Assembly (NCBI GenBank): GCA_050248715.1 | Contig: JBFWRV010000009.1 | Location: 66,701 to 130,700, forward strand | Length of the DNA stretch: 64,000 nucleotides | Origin: AWTP1-13 sp050248715 | GTDB taxonomy: Bacteria > Pseudomonadota > Alphaproteobacteria > Rhizobiales > Hyphomicrobiaceae | Direction of reading: 5' to 3' | Part shown: piece by piece, positions 19,790 to 28,076 of the stretch | Layout of the letters: each line of letters begins with the position of its first letter | How positions within the stretch are numbered: position 1 is the stretch's first letter | Translations under genes and position numbers: made by a program | Notes under the pieces: model-generated | Databases searched by the model: none | Told to the model about the DNA's origin: nothing | What the model saw: only the letters and a program-made list of their open reading frames with translations

Positions 19790-20905
19790 CTAGGCGATGC
19801 GCGCCAGCCGTTCGACCGGCTGCAGGTGGCCGAGCTCGCGGACGCGCGCGGCAAAGGTGGCCTGCAGAGGCTCGTCGATGTCAAGCACGCTTTTTGTGAT
19901 CACCTCGCCGTAGGGCGGCGGGAAGATGAACTTGTCGAAGCCCTCGGCGCCCTCGATGTAGTCGAACAGTCGGCCCTTGCGCTCGTTCATGTAGAACACC
20001 GTCAGCTTGCCCACGGTGTCCCTAAATTCGATGCGGTCGATGGCCGAGAACAGCGCCTCCTCGCGCACGAGATAGGCCAGTCGGCGGCGGATATAGCCGA
20101 CGATCGACAGCTCGTGCTCGCTGGTGATGATGCGCTGGCCGATCTGGTGCAGGTTGAGCGAGGTGGTCTTGCCGTCCGGGTCGTTGCGCAGCTTCTGCAC
20201 GGCCGGCAGCACCAGGGCCTCGTCGAACGCAACCTTGATGAGGGGTCCATAGTAGCGGTCGATGGCATTCTTGCGCACCTGCTTCAGCCCGGCACGCTGC
20301 AGGAAGAAGCGGCAGAACTCTTCCGACGGCGAGTTGGCCTCTTCGAGCAGCGTGGTGCGCAGCCGCTTCTTGACCATGCGCACGTGCGCCATCTCGGCGA
20401 TCGTCTCGGGATCGAAACTCGCCTTCGTCACGTGAATGAGCGCATCCAGGACCTCGTCGGAGACGCCGTTGCGCCATACGCTCTCTAGATCGATGGTGAG
20501 GAAAGGATCTTCGTCCATGCGGTTCGGGTCGACCGAATCCACGAAGAACTCGAAGACGATGCCGTTGGTCAGGATGCCGAGCTTGGTGGTGGGAATGGCG
20601 TTGTAGTAGCCGCGCAGCTCATCGCGCGCTTCGGCCAGATCGCTGCTGACCTTCTTGCACTCGATGGCGATGACCGGCTGCCCGTCGCGCAGGACCGCGA
20701 GGTCCACCTTGTTGGGCTGATTGGGATCAGCGGAATACTGAGGATAGACCTCGTAGGGGTTCGAGTAGTCGTAGCCGAACAAGCCAAGGATCGGCAAAAC
20801 GAGATACAGCTTGGTACTTTCCTCGTTTCCGCATGCGCTCATCAAGCCGACGGACCGCTTCGCAATGGCGCAAAGTCCGGCGCGCAACTCGTTGTGGGCG
20901 TTCAT
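19790..20905 (-). CDS. Orphan HsdR N-terminal domain protein (PD-(D/E)xK nuclease fold)
   Basis: A 371-residue protein. Its N-terminal half matches the type I restriction HsdR_N fold. The putative catalytic set is D68 (KVDLAV), E82 and K84 (IAIECKK), preceded by LVLPILGLFGYD and followed by LRGYYNAIPTTKLGILTNG. There is no helicase motor, so it is not a full HsdR; the C-terminal half is helical and unassigned. No hsdM or hsdS gene lies nearby. ATG 20905 is supported by GAGGGAA 8 bases upstream; a longer in-frame reading to 21001 is not. It may act as a nuclease or only bind DNA; its role is unknown. It lies between leuB and the ComDE-like pair on the same strand. Confidence 0.75.
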   Translation of the reverse strand: MNAHNELRAGLCAIAKRSVGLMSACGNEESTKLYLVLPILGLFGYDYSNPYEVYPQYSADPNQPNKVDLAVLRDGQPVIAIECKKVSSDLAEARDELRGYYNAIPTTKLGILTNGIVFEFFVDSVDPNRMDEDPFLTIDLESVWRNGVSDEVLDALIHVTKASFDPETIAEMAHVRMVKKRLRTTLLEEANSPSEEFCRFFLQRAGLKQVRKNAIDRYYGPLIKVAFDEALVLPAVQKLRNDPDGKTTSLNLHQIGQRIITSEHELSIVGYIRRRLAYLVREEALFSAIDRIEFRDTVGKLTVFYMNERKGRLFDYIEGAEGFDKFIFPPPYGEVITKSVLDIDEPLQATFAARVRELGHLQPVERLARIA

Positions 20906-21105
20906 GCTGCAAATTCCCTCGCCGTAGACGCCAGTGGCGCCGAATCGTTGCCTCTGCTCCCAATCTAGAGCACGGACCAAGCCACAATCGAAGGGCTGCA
21001 CAGCGATCAGCAGTGGATGGTATGCGCGCCGGCACCGGTATTTGTTGCAGCAGCGCTTCGTCGTGGCGCGGCGGCGACACTCAGTAGCAACACGTGGGCG
21101 TTGCC

Positions 21106-22218
21106 TCAGCCGGTAACCTTCTCGATCTCTTCGAGAATTGCCTTGCCCATCTCGGCGGTGCCGACCTTACGCATGTTCGGCTGCATGATATCCGTCGTGC
21201 GGTAGCCACGCGACAGTGCGCCGGCAATTGCCTTGTCGATAACGTCGGCTTCCTTGGCAAGGCCATAGGAATAACGCAGAGCCATGCCGTAGCTGGCGAT
21301 GGCCGCGATCGGATTCGCTAGGCCCTTGCCCGCGATGTCGGGGGCTGAGCCGTGCACCGGCTCGTAGAGCGCCTTGCGCTTGCCGGTCTTGGCATCCGGC
21401 GCCCCGAGGGAAGCTGACGGCAGCATGCCGATGGACCCTGTCAGCATCGCGGCCTCGTCCGACAGCATGTCGCCGAACAGGTTGTCGCAGACGATGACGT
21501 CGAACTGCTTGGGATTGCGCACCAGCTGCATCGCGCAGGCGTCGGCGAGGATGTGGTGCAGCTCGACGTCCTTGGCTTCGCGAGCGTGCGTGGCGGTGAC
21601 GACATCGTTCCACAGCACGCCGGTCTTCATGACGTTGCGCTTCTCGGCCGAGTGCACCTTGTTCTTGCGCTTGCGCGCGAGGTCGAAGGCGACGCGGGCA
21701 ATGCGCTCGATCTCATGCGTGGTGTAGACGGTGGTGTCGACGGCGCGCTTCTCGCCGCTCTCCAGCGTGACGATCTCCTTGGGCTCGCCGAAATAGGTGC
21801 CGCCCGTCAGCTCGCGCAGGATCAGAATGTCGAGCCCTTCGACGTGCTCGCGTCTCAGGCTTGAGGCTTCCGCCAGCGCCGAATAGCAGATGGCGGGGCG
21901 CAGGTTGGCGAAGAGGTCGAGGTCCTTGCGCAGGCGCAGCAGGCCGGCCTCCGGCCTCAGATGATAGGCGACCTTGTCCCACTTCGGCCCGCCGACGGCG
22001 CCGAAGACGATGGCGTCGGCCTTGCTCGCCTTGGCGAGGGCCTCGTCGGTGAGGGGGGTGCCATGCGCGTCGATGGAGGCGCCGCCGACCAGCGCCGTGT
22101 CGGTCTCGAACTTCGCGCGGCCCTTCTTGTTGAAGAAAGCGACGATGCGCTCGACCTCGGCCATCACCTCCGGCCCGATGCCGTCGCCGGGAAGGAGCAG
22201 GAGGGAGTGGGTGGTCAT
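21106..22218 (-). CDS. leuB: 3-isopropylmalate dehydrogenase
   Basis: A 370-residue NAD-dependent beta-decarboxylating dehydrogenase of leucine biosynthesis, oxidising 3-isopropylmalate to 4-methyl-2-oxopentanoate. It begins LLLLPGDGIGPEV. Further motifs are LRELTGGTYFGEP, the metal-binding region GDMLSDEAAMLTGSIGMLPS and the NAD-binding EPVHGSAPDIAGKGLANP, all typical of LeuB rather than isocitrate or tartrate dehydrogenase. I chose the ATG at 22218, with GGAGAAAG just upstream. No leuC or leuD is adjacent. A palindromic repeat element lies upstream. Confidence 0.95.
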   Translation of the reverse strand: MTTHSLLLLPGDGIGPEVMAEVERIVAFFNKKGRAKFETDTALVGGASIDAHGTPLTDEALAKASKADAIVFGAVGGPKWDKVAYHLRPEAGLLRLRKDLDLFANLRPAICYSALAEASSLRREHVEGLDILILRELTGGTYFGEPKEIVTLESGEKRAVDTTVYTTHEIERIARVAFDLARKRKNKVHSAEKRNVMKTGVLWNDVVTATHAREAKDVELHHILADACAMQLVRNPKQFDVIVCDNLFGDMLSDEAAMLTGSIGMLPSASLGAPDAKTGKRKALYEPVHGSAPDIAGKGLANPIAAIASYGMALRYSYGLAKEADVIDKAIAGALSRGYRTTDIMQPNMRKVGTAEMGKAILEEIEKVTG

Positions 22219-22303
22219 TGGGGCTTTCTCCGGCACGTGCGCTTGCTTTTCGGCGCCATTGCTAGCTTGCGCACCCCCTCGGACGCAAGGGCGCGCCATA
22301 CAT

Positions 22304-22394
22304 TGTCATCCTCGGGCTTTTCCCGAGGATCCAGCCCTCAGCAAGCGCACCTCCTCCGGATGGCTGGATGGTCGGGGCAAGCCCGACCATGACA
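22304..22394. repeat. RIME-like palindromic intergenic element
   Basis: A 91-bp mosaic palindrome. The outer arms are TGTCAT (22304-22309) and ATGACA (22389-22394). Inside are two hairpins, CCTCGGG/CCCGAGG (22310-22328) and GGTCGGG/CCCGACC (22370-22388), and an inner inverted pair ATCCAGCC/GGCTGGAT (22329-22336 and 22362-22369). The whole can fold as a cross-shaped structure. It resembles the mosaic intergenic repeats of rhizobial genomes. It lies between the divergent leuB and nupC genes. Related elements are at 52043-52144 and 54308-54398. Confidence 0.8.
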
Positions 22395-22453
22395 GGGTTT
22401 ACTCTAATCGCCTAAGACTCCAAGGTCGGGGACCGCGGTTGGGGGCACACGAA

Positions 22454-23731
22454 ATGCGGCTGCAGGTGCAGAGCCTGATCGGGCTCGTCGCCATTCCGCT
22501 ACTGGCGTGGGCGATGTCGGAACGGCGCGGCGCCATGCCGCCGGCGCGACTAGCGCGCATCCTCCTTGCCGGCCTCGGCCTGCAGGTGCTGATCGCCGGC
22601 GTGATGCTGAACGTGCCGGCCTCGCGTGCCGCCTTCGACTGGGCCGGCAGCCTGGTCGCCGCGCTACAATCGGCCACCAGCACCGGCATGCGGCTGGTGT
22701 TTGGATATCTCGCTGGCGGGCCGACACCCTTCGATACGGTGCGGCCGGAAACCCGCTTCATCCTGGCGTTCCAGGCACTGCCGCTGATCCTCGTCATCAG
22801 CGCCCTGTCGAAGCTGCTCTATCACTGGGGCGTTCTGCAGAAGATCGTCGCCGGCATCGGCTGGGTGCTGCAGCGCTCACTGGGCGTCACCGGGCCGGTC
22901 GGCACCTCGGCCGCCGCCAACGTGTTCGTCGGGATGGTGGAGGCGCCGCTGCTGGTGCGGCCCTACCTCGCCGCCATGAGCCGCAACGGCCTGTTCGCAA
23001 CCATGACGGTCGGCATGGCCGGCGTCGCAGGCACCGTGCTGGCGCTCTATGCCACCCTCCTGGAGCCGCTGCTGCCGGGCGCCGCAGGGCATCTGATCGT
23101 CGCCTCCGTCATCAGCGTACCGGCCGGACTGATGCTGGCCGAGCTGATGGTTCCGGACAGTGCCCCCACAGCCGCCGAGGCGGAGCCCGCCAGGATCGTC
23201 ATCGAGGACGCGCCGCACACCAGCATGGACGCGATCGCCCAGGGTACGCGCGAGGGCATCGAGCTCCTGGTCAATGTGACGGCGATGCTGATCGTGGCGG
23301 TCGCCCTGGTGGCACTCGCGAACAGCCTGCTCGGCCTGATGGCGTCACCATTGGGTATGACGCTCACGATCGAGGGCATCCTGGGCTGGCTTTTCGCGCC
23401 ACTCGCCTGGCTCGTCGGTATCCCGTGGGCGGAGTGCGCCAAGGCCGGTTCGTTGCTCGGCGTCAAGACCGTACTGAACGAGCTCATCGCCTACCTGCAG
23501 CTCAGCCAGGTCCCGGCAGGTGCCTTATCGGAGCGCTCGCGGCTGATCATGACTTACGCGCTGTGTGGATTTGCAAACCTGGGCAGCCTCGGCATCATGA
23601 TCGGCGGCATGGTGGCAATGGTGCCGTCGCGCCGCGCCGAGATCGTGAGCCTCGGAGCCAAGACGATCATCTCCGGCACGCTCGCAACCCTGATGACCGC
23701 GGCCGTGGTCGGCGCGATGACGCCCGGGTGA
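22454..23731 (+). CDS. Concentrative nucleoside transporter (NupC/CNT family)
   Basis: A 425-residue inner-membrane protein. The start MRLQVQSLIGLVAIPLLAWAMS and the core segments VFGYLAGGP, ISALSKLLYHWGVLQ, GTSAAANVFVGMVEAPLLVRPYL, VGMAGVAGTVLALYA and KTVLNELIAY are hallmarks of the CNT family. The final segment is MTYALCGFANLGSLGIMIGG. It imports nucleosides with protons or sodium. I chose the ATG at 22454, giving the expected N-terminal helix; the open frame runs further back through the repeat element and is not credible there. It is divergent from leuB and convergent with the next gene. The exact nucleoside preference is unknown. Confidence 0.9.
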   Translation: MRLQVQSLIGLVAIPLLAWAMSERRGAMPPARLARILLAGLGLQVLIAGVMLNVPASRAAFDWAGSLVAALQSATSTGMRLVFGYLAGGPTPFDTVRPETRFILAFQALPLILVISALSKLLYHWGVLQKIVAGIGWVLQRSLGVTGPVGTSAAANVFVGMVEAPLLVRPYLAAMSRNGLFATMTVGMAGVAGTVLALYATLLEPLLPGAAGHLIVASVISVPAGLMLAELMVPDSAPTAAEAEPARIVIEDAPHTSMDAIAQGTREGIELLVNVTAMLIVAVALVALANSLLGLMASPLGMTLTIEGILGWLFAPLAWLVGIPWAECAKAGSLLGVKTVLNELIAYLQLSQVPAGALSERSRLIMTYALCGFANLGSLGIMIGGMVAMVPSRRAEIVSLGAKTIISGTLATLMTAAVVGAMTPG

Positions 23732-23738
23732 CGTACGG

Positions 23739-24503
23739 TCATAGGCCGGATGCGCGCATCGCGGCGAACACGATGCCCTGGGCGGCTAGTGCCAAGGCCG
23801 ACGCGAGCATGAACGACAGTGCGAGCCCGATGCCGGGCATGGTCAGGCCGACGACGAGGAAGAATCCCACGAACACGATCAGCGAGAGCGTCATTCCCCG
23901 CAACAGCCGGCGAAGCGCCTCGACGCCCCACTGATGGTGAGTGAAGGCGCTGACCACGGTGACTATCGTGGGATAGGTTGAGACGATGCCGGAGAGCTGC
24001 GGGCCCAGGAGGTCGGCCGTAAACAGGATCACGGCGATGAGGGCGAATGCGGACAGCATGCGCGCGGGGATGTCCCACCACGGAAGGGCTTGCATCGCGG
24101 AGGGCGTGCGGGGTGACGGCAGCAAGAGATAGGCGACAACCAGGCTGACGAGCGCCAGCGCCGCCGCGCTCGGCAAGTCGAGCGCAACCTCCCGCAGGAC
24201 GAGCGCAGCTCCTGCGAACGCGACAGCACCCGCGGCAACGCAGCCAGGCCAGCGCAGGAACGAGGAGGCGGCGGCGTAGGTGAGGATGAAGATCGCCACG
24301 CAAATCACGCCCAGCTCGATGCCGACGCAGGCCTCCACCGCGAAATCGATGCCCTTGTCGAGCGCCAGGAAGTACAGCACCGGCCCCGTCATCCACGGCA
24401 GGCCGACGAGCATGCCGCCGATGGTGGGGCCGACTCGGCGTGCCACGAGCGAGATCACAGCCACCAGCACAGGCGGCAAGGCGAGCTTGAGAAGCAGGAG
24501 CAT
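23739..24503 (-). CDS. Conserved polytopic membrane protein of unknown function
   Basis: A 254-residue protein, almost entirely hydrophobic, with about eight predicted membrane helices. Short loops carry VARRVGPTIGGMLVGLPWMTGP near the N-terminus and STYPTIVTVVSAFTHHQWG in the middle. I cannot assign a family with confidence. The repeat of TGP..YF and the glycine-rich first loop suggest a small transporter or exporter-like fold. The ATG at 24503 has AAGG 7 bases upstream; a longer open reading runs into the repetitive C/G-rich element at 24541 and is rejected. It stands alone, convergent with nupC. Confidence 0.6.
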   Translation of the reverse strand: MLLLLKLALPPVLVAVISLVARRVGPTIGGMLVGLPWMTGPVLYFLALDKGIDFAVEACVGIELGVICVAIFILTYAAASSFLRWPGCVAAGAVAFAGAALVLREVALDLPSAAALALVSLVVAYLLLPSPRTPSAMQALPWWDIPARMLSAFALIAVILFTADLLGPQLSGIVSTYPTIVTVVSAFTHHQWGVEALRRLLRGMTLSLIVFVGFFLVVGLTMPGIGLALSFMLASALALAAQGIVFAAMRASGL

Positions 24504-24540
24504 CACGAGCCTTGTGGTATCGCGGTTCGCGCTGCGGGGA

Positions 24541-24660
24541 CTCCCCTCTCCCTTGCGGGGAGGGGTTGGGCTGACGAGAGACCAAGACACTGCGGGACTT
24601 CACCCCACCCTATCCCCTCTCCGTCATGTCGAAGACATGCCTCCGGCATTGGGGGGAGGA
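24541..24660. repeat. C/G-run dispersed repeat
   Basis: Intergenic sequence containing CCCCTCTCCCTTGCGGGGAG (from 24543), followed by CACCCCACCC and, near the right end, TTGGGGGGAGGAG. The left part forms a CCCCT...AGGGG stem around CTCCCTTGCGG, and GCCTCCGGCATTGGGG sits at the right. Such C/G-run palindromes are common multicopy intergenic elements in G+C-rich proteobacteria. No gene is supported here. It lies directly upstream of the 254-residue membrane protein gene. Confidence 0.55.
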
Positions 24661-24694
24661 GAAGAGCGTGCGGCGTGCGCCGCTGGACACTGCA

Positions 24695-26224
24695 TCAACC
24701 CTTGAAGATATCGCGGTACTGCGCCGTCAGGGCCGCCTTCTGAACCTTGCCCATGGCGTTGCGCGGCAGCTCCTTGGCTGAGAACACGCGCTTGGGCAGC
24801 TTGAATTTGGCGAGACGCTTGCCCAGCAGACCGAGGACTTCGCTCTCGCTCGGCAGCTCCTTGCCGGGCAGCGGCGCGAGGACGGCGACGATGCCTTCGC
24901 CGAAGTCGGGATGCGGAACGCCGACGACAGCGGACTCATCGACGCCCGGAAGCGCATTGAGCTCTTCCTCGACCTCCTTGGGATAGACGTTGAAGCCGCC
25001 GGTGATGATCAGGTCCTTGGCGCGCCCGACGATGGTGACGCGCCCGTCCTCGGACATGGTGGCGAGGTCGCCGGACACGAAGTAGCCGTCCGCGCGGAAC
25101 TCCTCCTTGGTCTTTTCCGGGTTGCGCCAATAACCCTTGAACACATTGGGCCCCTTGACCTCGAGCACGCCGATCTCTCCCGCCGCCACGGGCTTCCCGC
25201 CTTCGCCGGCGATGCGCACGGAAATTTCGGGCAGCGCAAAGCCGACGGTGCCCGGGACGCGTTCGCCACCCATCCAGGGGTTGGACGCGATCATGCCGGC
25301 TTCCGTCATGCCATAGCGCTCGAGGATGCGGTGGCCGGTGCGCTTGGTGAACTGCTCGTGCGTCTCGGCGAGCAGGGGCGCCGAACCGGAGATGACGAGG
25401 CGGAGCCTGCTGCACTGACCCATGCCGAACGCCTCGGTTGCGAGCAGACGCGTGTAGAAGGTCGGCACGCCCATGACGACAGTGGCGCGCGGCAGCAGGC
25501 GCAGGACCTCGTCGAGGTCGAACTTCGGCAGCCACAGCATCCGCGATGCGTTGAGCAGGGCGGTATGCAGGGCGACGAACAGGCCATGCACGTGGAAGAT
25601 CGGCAGGGCGTGCAGCAGCACGTCGCCGGGCTGGAACCCCCAGTAGCTGTGCAGCGTCACCGCGTTGGAGTCGATGTTGCGGTGGGTGATCATGGCGCCC
25701 TTCGAGCGGCCCGTCGTACCGGACGTGTAGATCAGGGAGGCGAGGTCGTCCGGCTCGCGCATTACCGTCTCGCGCAGGGGCGCCTGCTGCGCGGCCAGCT
25801 CCATGAACGATCCGCTGCCGTCGGAGGACATCGTGAGCAGGGAGCGGACTTTGCTGGCCGAGGCGGCTGGCCCGATCTCGGCGATGCGTTTGGCCGAGGC
25901 GACGATCACGGACGGCTGGGCATCGCCGATGAAGTATTCGAGCTCCGCCGGCGTGTAGGCGGAATTGAGCGGGTTGAACGCCGCGCCCACCTTCAAGGTC
26001 GCCAGATAGAGAAAGACGTTGGCGAGCGACTTGTCGACCTGCGCCATCACGCGGTCGCCGGGAGCGACGCCCAGCGACTTCAAAGCGGCTGCCGCTCGCC
26101 CGACCTCATCGAGCAGCTGCGCGTAGGTCGTAATCGTGCCGTCCGGCGTCTCGAAGGCCGGCGCGTCCCCGGCAGCGCGCATCTTGTCCTCGAGGCGGGC
26201 GACGAAATTTGCGTTGTTGGCCAT
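24695..26224 (-). CDS. Malonyl-CoA synthetase-like acyl-CoA ligase (MatB-type)
   Basis: A 509-residue adenylate-forming enzyme. Its phosphate loop is LIYTSGTTGRSKGAM. ERYGMTEAGM and YFVSGDLATM are the A5/A7-type motifs, and the C-terminal catalytic lysine lies in PRNAMGKVQK. The LPIFHVHGLFVALH segment is typical of malonyl-CoA synthetases (MatB), which make malonyl-CoA from malonate, CoA and ATP. Other short dicarboxylate or fatty acids cannot be excluded. There is no matA (decarboxylase) or matC (transporter) gene beside it, so the usual malonate operon is absent. A nearly perfect palindrome about 95 bp upstream is a candidate operator. Confidence 0.78.
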   Translation of the reverse strand: MANNANFVARLEDKMRAAGDAPAFETPDGTITTYAQLLDEVGRAAAALKSLGVAPGDRVMAQVDKSLANVFLYLATLKVGAAFNPLNSAYTPAELEYFIGDAQPSVIVASAKRIAEIGPAASASKVRSLLTMSSDGSGSFMELAAQQAPLRETVMREPDDLASLIYTSGTTGRSKGAMITHRNIDSNAVTLHSYWGFQPGDVLLHALPIFHVHGLFVALHTALLNASRMLWLPKFDLDEVLRLLPRATVVMGVPTFYTRLLATEAFGMGQCSRLRLVISGSAPLLAETHEQFTKRTGHRILERYGMTEAGMIASNPWMGGERVPGTVGFALPEISVRIAGEGGKPVAAGEIGVLEVKGPNVFKGYWRNPEKTKEEFRADGYFVSGDLATMSEDGRVTIVGRAKDLIITGGFNVYPKEVEEELNALPGVDESAVVGVPHPDFGEGIVAVLAPLPGKELPSESEVLGLLGKRLAKFKLPKRVFSAKELPRNAMGKVQKAALTAQYRDIFKG

Positions 26225-26317
26225 CTTGCAGGTGTTCCCGAAGGCGGATTTTGCGAGCGGGACGCGGGGGAAGCCCGGTCGACGTCGTTCGCGCTGTTGC
26301 GGACCGCAGTCCGATGG

Positions 26318-26336
26318 TTACAACGTAGCGTTGCAA
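26318..26336. promoter_or_regulatory. Candidate operator palindrome upstream of the matB-like gene
   Basis: Two 8-base arms, TTACAACG and CGTTGCAA, surround TAG with one mismatch. It lies about 95 bp upstream of the synthetase start. The size suits a dimeric FadR/GntR- or TetR-type repressor. The regulator is not identifiable here. Confidence 0.4.
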
Positions 26337-26489
26337 GGCACAATTCCCGGGACCAGCAGGAAAGGGACCTGTGTCGGGCGACCGATAAGCGTGGCGGTCT
26401 GAGGCTGACACCGCAACCCGCGGTCCTATCGGCCTTGTGCCCGGTATCTGTCCGTCCGACGGCTCCGGAGCGAGTTGGGGGTGGCTCGA

Positions 26490-27674
26490 TCACCGCGCCG
26501 CATCGAACCGCCAGCCGTAAAGCCAGTCGTAGCCCGACATGAGACGGGCACCCGGCACCAGACGCAACGCTGCATTGCGCGCCCAGGCGAACGCCGGACC
26601 CAGCTGATAGACGCGGCCATTGCGCCGGCTCGCCGCCTGCACTCGCGCGGCGCGTTCCCGGCGCTGGCGTTCGTAGGCGAGAAAGGCCGTTGCCTCCTCT
26701 CCGGGACGATGCTCGAGGCAGTCGGCAAGGACGACGGCATCCTCGAGGGCCAGCACTCCCCCCTGCGCGAGATGGGGCAGCATCGGGTGCGCGGCATCGC
26801 CAAGCAGCGTGATCCGTCCAGCCGACCATCTGGGTAGCGGGGCCAGGCGATGAAGCGCCCACTTGCGCCAGGAGCGCGCGCCTGCCAGAGGCTGGATCAG
26901 GCTTGCGTGAAAGCCGCCGACACGGCCCATGAGGGCGGTGCGGTCGGCCTCGGCCGCCCAATCCCGCCCCTCCCAGGCCTCCACTGCGATCACCACGACG
27001 GCGACCTCCGTGCCGCCGCGCACCGGATAGTGGACGATATTGGCGCCGGGGCTGAGCCACAGTCCGACGCTGGGGGAAGCGAGACGGCCCGCGTCCGCGG
27101 CCGGGATGACCGTCCGCGTCGCCGTCGATCCGACGAACTGCGGAGCAATCGCGGGACAGATCGTGCTGCGCACGCCCGACCACAGCCCGTCCGCGCCGAC
27201 GAGGGCGCGCCCCGCGACCCGATCTCCGGTCGCACTCGCAATCTCCACGCCGTGACCTTCGTTCGCGAGATCGGTGACGGCGAAGCCCGTGCGCAGCGAG
27301 ACCGCTGACTGCTTGCCCGCAGCAGTCAGGAGTGCCGCGTGCAGGTCGCCCCTGTGGACGGCCCAATAGGGTGCGCCATGCCGGTCAGCGATCCATCGTC
27401 CGAGCGGAAGCGTCGCAAGGAGGCGGGATGTGCCGCCGTCGCGGACCTCCAGCGCCTCCGGCTCGCCCGCCTTCGGACGGAGGGCATCGGCCACACCCAG
27501 ATGCTGCAGGGCGCGCACGCCGTTGGGGCCGAGTTGGATGCCGGCCCCTTCAGCGACAAACTCGTGGCGCGCTTCGAGAACGACGGAACGGCGTCCGCGT
27601 CGGGCAAGCGCCAGCGAGAGGGCCAAGCCACCGATGCCGCCGCCGGCAATCAGGATCGGCGCGGGCTCGGCCAT
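26490..27674 (-). CDS. FAD-dependent aromatic monooxygenase (UbiH/salicylate hydroxylase group)
   Basis: A 394-residue group A flavoprotein hydroxylase. It has the N-terminal FAD motif AGGGIGGLALSLALARRG, the middle DG motif LVGADGLWSGVRS and the GD motif ITLLGDAAHPMLPHLAQGG. The family hydroxylates phenolic or benzoate-type rings using NAD(P)H and O2. 3-Hydroxybenzoate 6-hydroxylase and salicylate hydroxylase are the nearest well-known types, but the substrate is not readable. The ATG at 27674 has AGG 6 bases upstream; a GTG six bases earlier is possible. It lies 18 bp after the zf-CHCC gene on the same strand, so the two are likely co-transcribed. Confidence 0.82.
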   Translation of the reverse strand: MAEPAPILIAGGGIGGLALSLALARRGRRSVVLEARHEFVAEGAGIQLGPNGVRALQHLGVADALRPKAGEPEALEVRDGGTSRLLATLPLGRWIADRHGAPYWAVHRGDLHAALLTAAGKQSAVSLRTGFAVTDLANEGHGVEIASATGDRVAGRALVGADGLWSGVRSTICPAIAPQFVGSTATRTVIPAADAGRLASPSVGLWLSPGANIVHYPVRGGTEVAVVVIAVEAWEGRDWAAEADRTALMGRVGGFHASLIQPLAGARSWRKWALHRLAPLPRWSAGRITLLGDAAHPMLPHLAQGGVLALEDAVVLADCLEHRPGEEATAFLAYERQRRERAARVQAASRRNGRVYQLGPAFAWARNAALRLVPGARLMSGYDWLYGWRFDAAR

Positions 27675-27692
27675 CGGCACCTGCCGCGGGGC

Positions 27693-27944
27693 TCAGCCGG
27701 CCGCCGGCTCCGAGATCACCAGGCAACCCTTCGGCTCGGTCTCGTCCGCCCGCAGCTGCGGATCGTAGACGAAGAGCGTCGAGCAGTAGGGACATAAAAT
27801 CTGGTTGTCGGCGCCCATGTCCAGGTAGACGTGCGGGTGATCGTGCGGCGGGCGTGCACCCATGCATTGGAACTCTTTGGCGCCGATCGATATCTTTTCG
27901 ACGCCAAGATCGTTCGCGAAGTGCGGGGTGAGCGATGCAGCCAT
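27693..27944 (-). CDS. Zinc-finger (zf-CHCC) protein, NDUFS6-like
   Basis: An 83-residue protein with the CHCC zinc-binding pattern: C27, a histidine in HDHPHVY (H36 or H38), C51 and C54 (LCPYCSTLF). This is the fold of the mitochondrial complex I subunit NDUFS6 and its alphaproteobacterial relatives. Bacterial members are small, common and poorly studied; a role in NADH dehydrogenase assembly is only suggested by that homology. No nuo genes occur in the window. It is the first gene of a two-gene unit with the FAD monooxygenase and is divergent from an alpha/beta hydrolase gene. The 132 bp between the two must hold both promoters. Confidence 0.8.
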   Translation of the reverse strand: MAASLTPHFANDLGVEKISIGAKEFQCMGARPPHDHPHVYLDMGADNQILCPYCSTLFVYDPQLRADETEPKGCLVISEPAAG

Positions 27945-28076
27945 GGTGTGCCTGAGGTGAAACGGAGCGGTCGGCGGGACCATAGCCCCTGGCCGTCGAA
28001 GATGATAGGGGTGGTCGGCGTCGCAGCGCCCCCGTCGCGCCCTTCGCACCCCTGCCGTTTGCAAACGAGGAGCCAG

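Noticed and set aside
19790..20905. A type I restriction-modification system
   Set aside because: Only the HsdR N-terminal domain is present; no helicase motor, HsdM or HsdS.
27945..28076. N-terminal extension of the alpha/beta hydrolase across the divergent promoter
   Set aside because: The frame is open back to 27831, but it would overlap the zf-CHCC gene; GTG 28077 has GAGGAG at the right distance.
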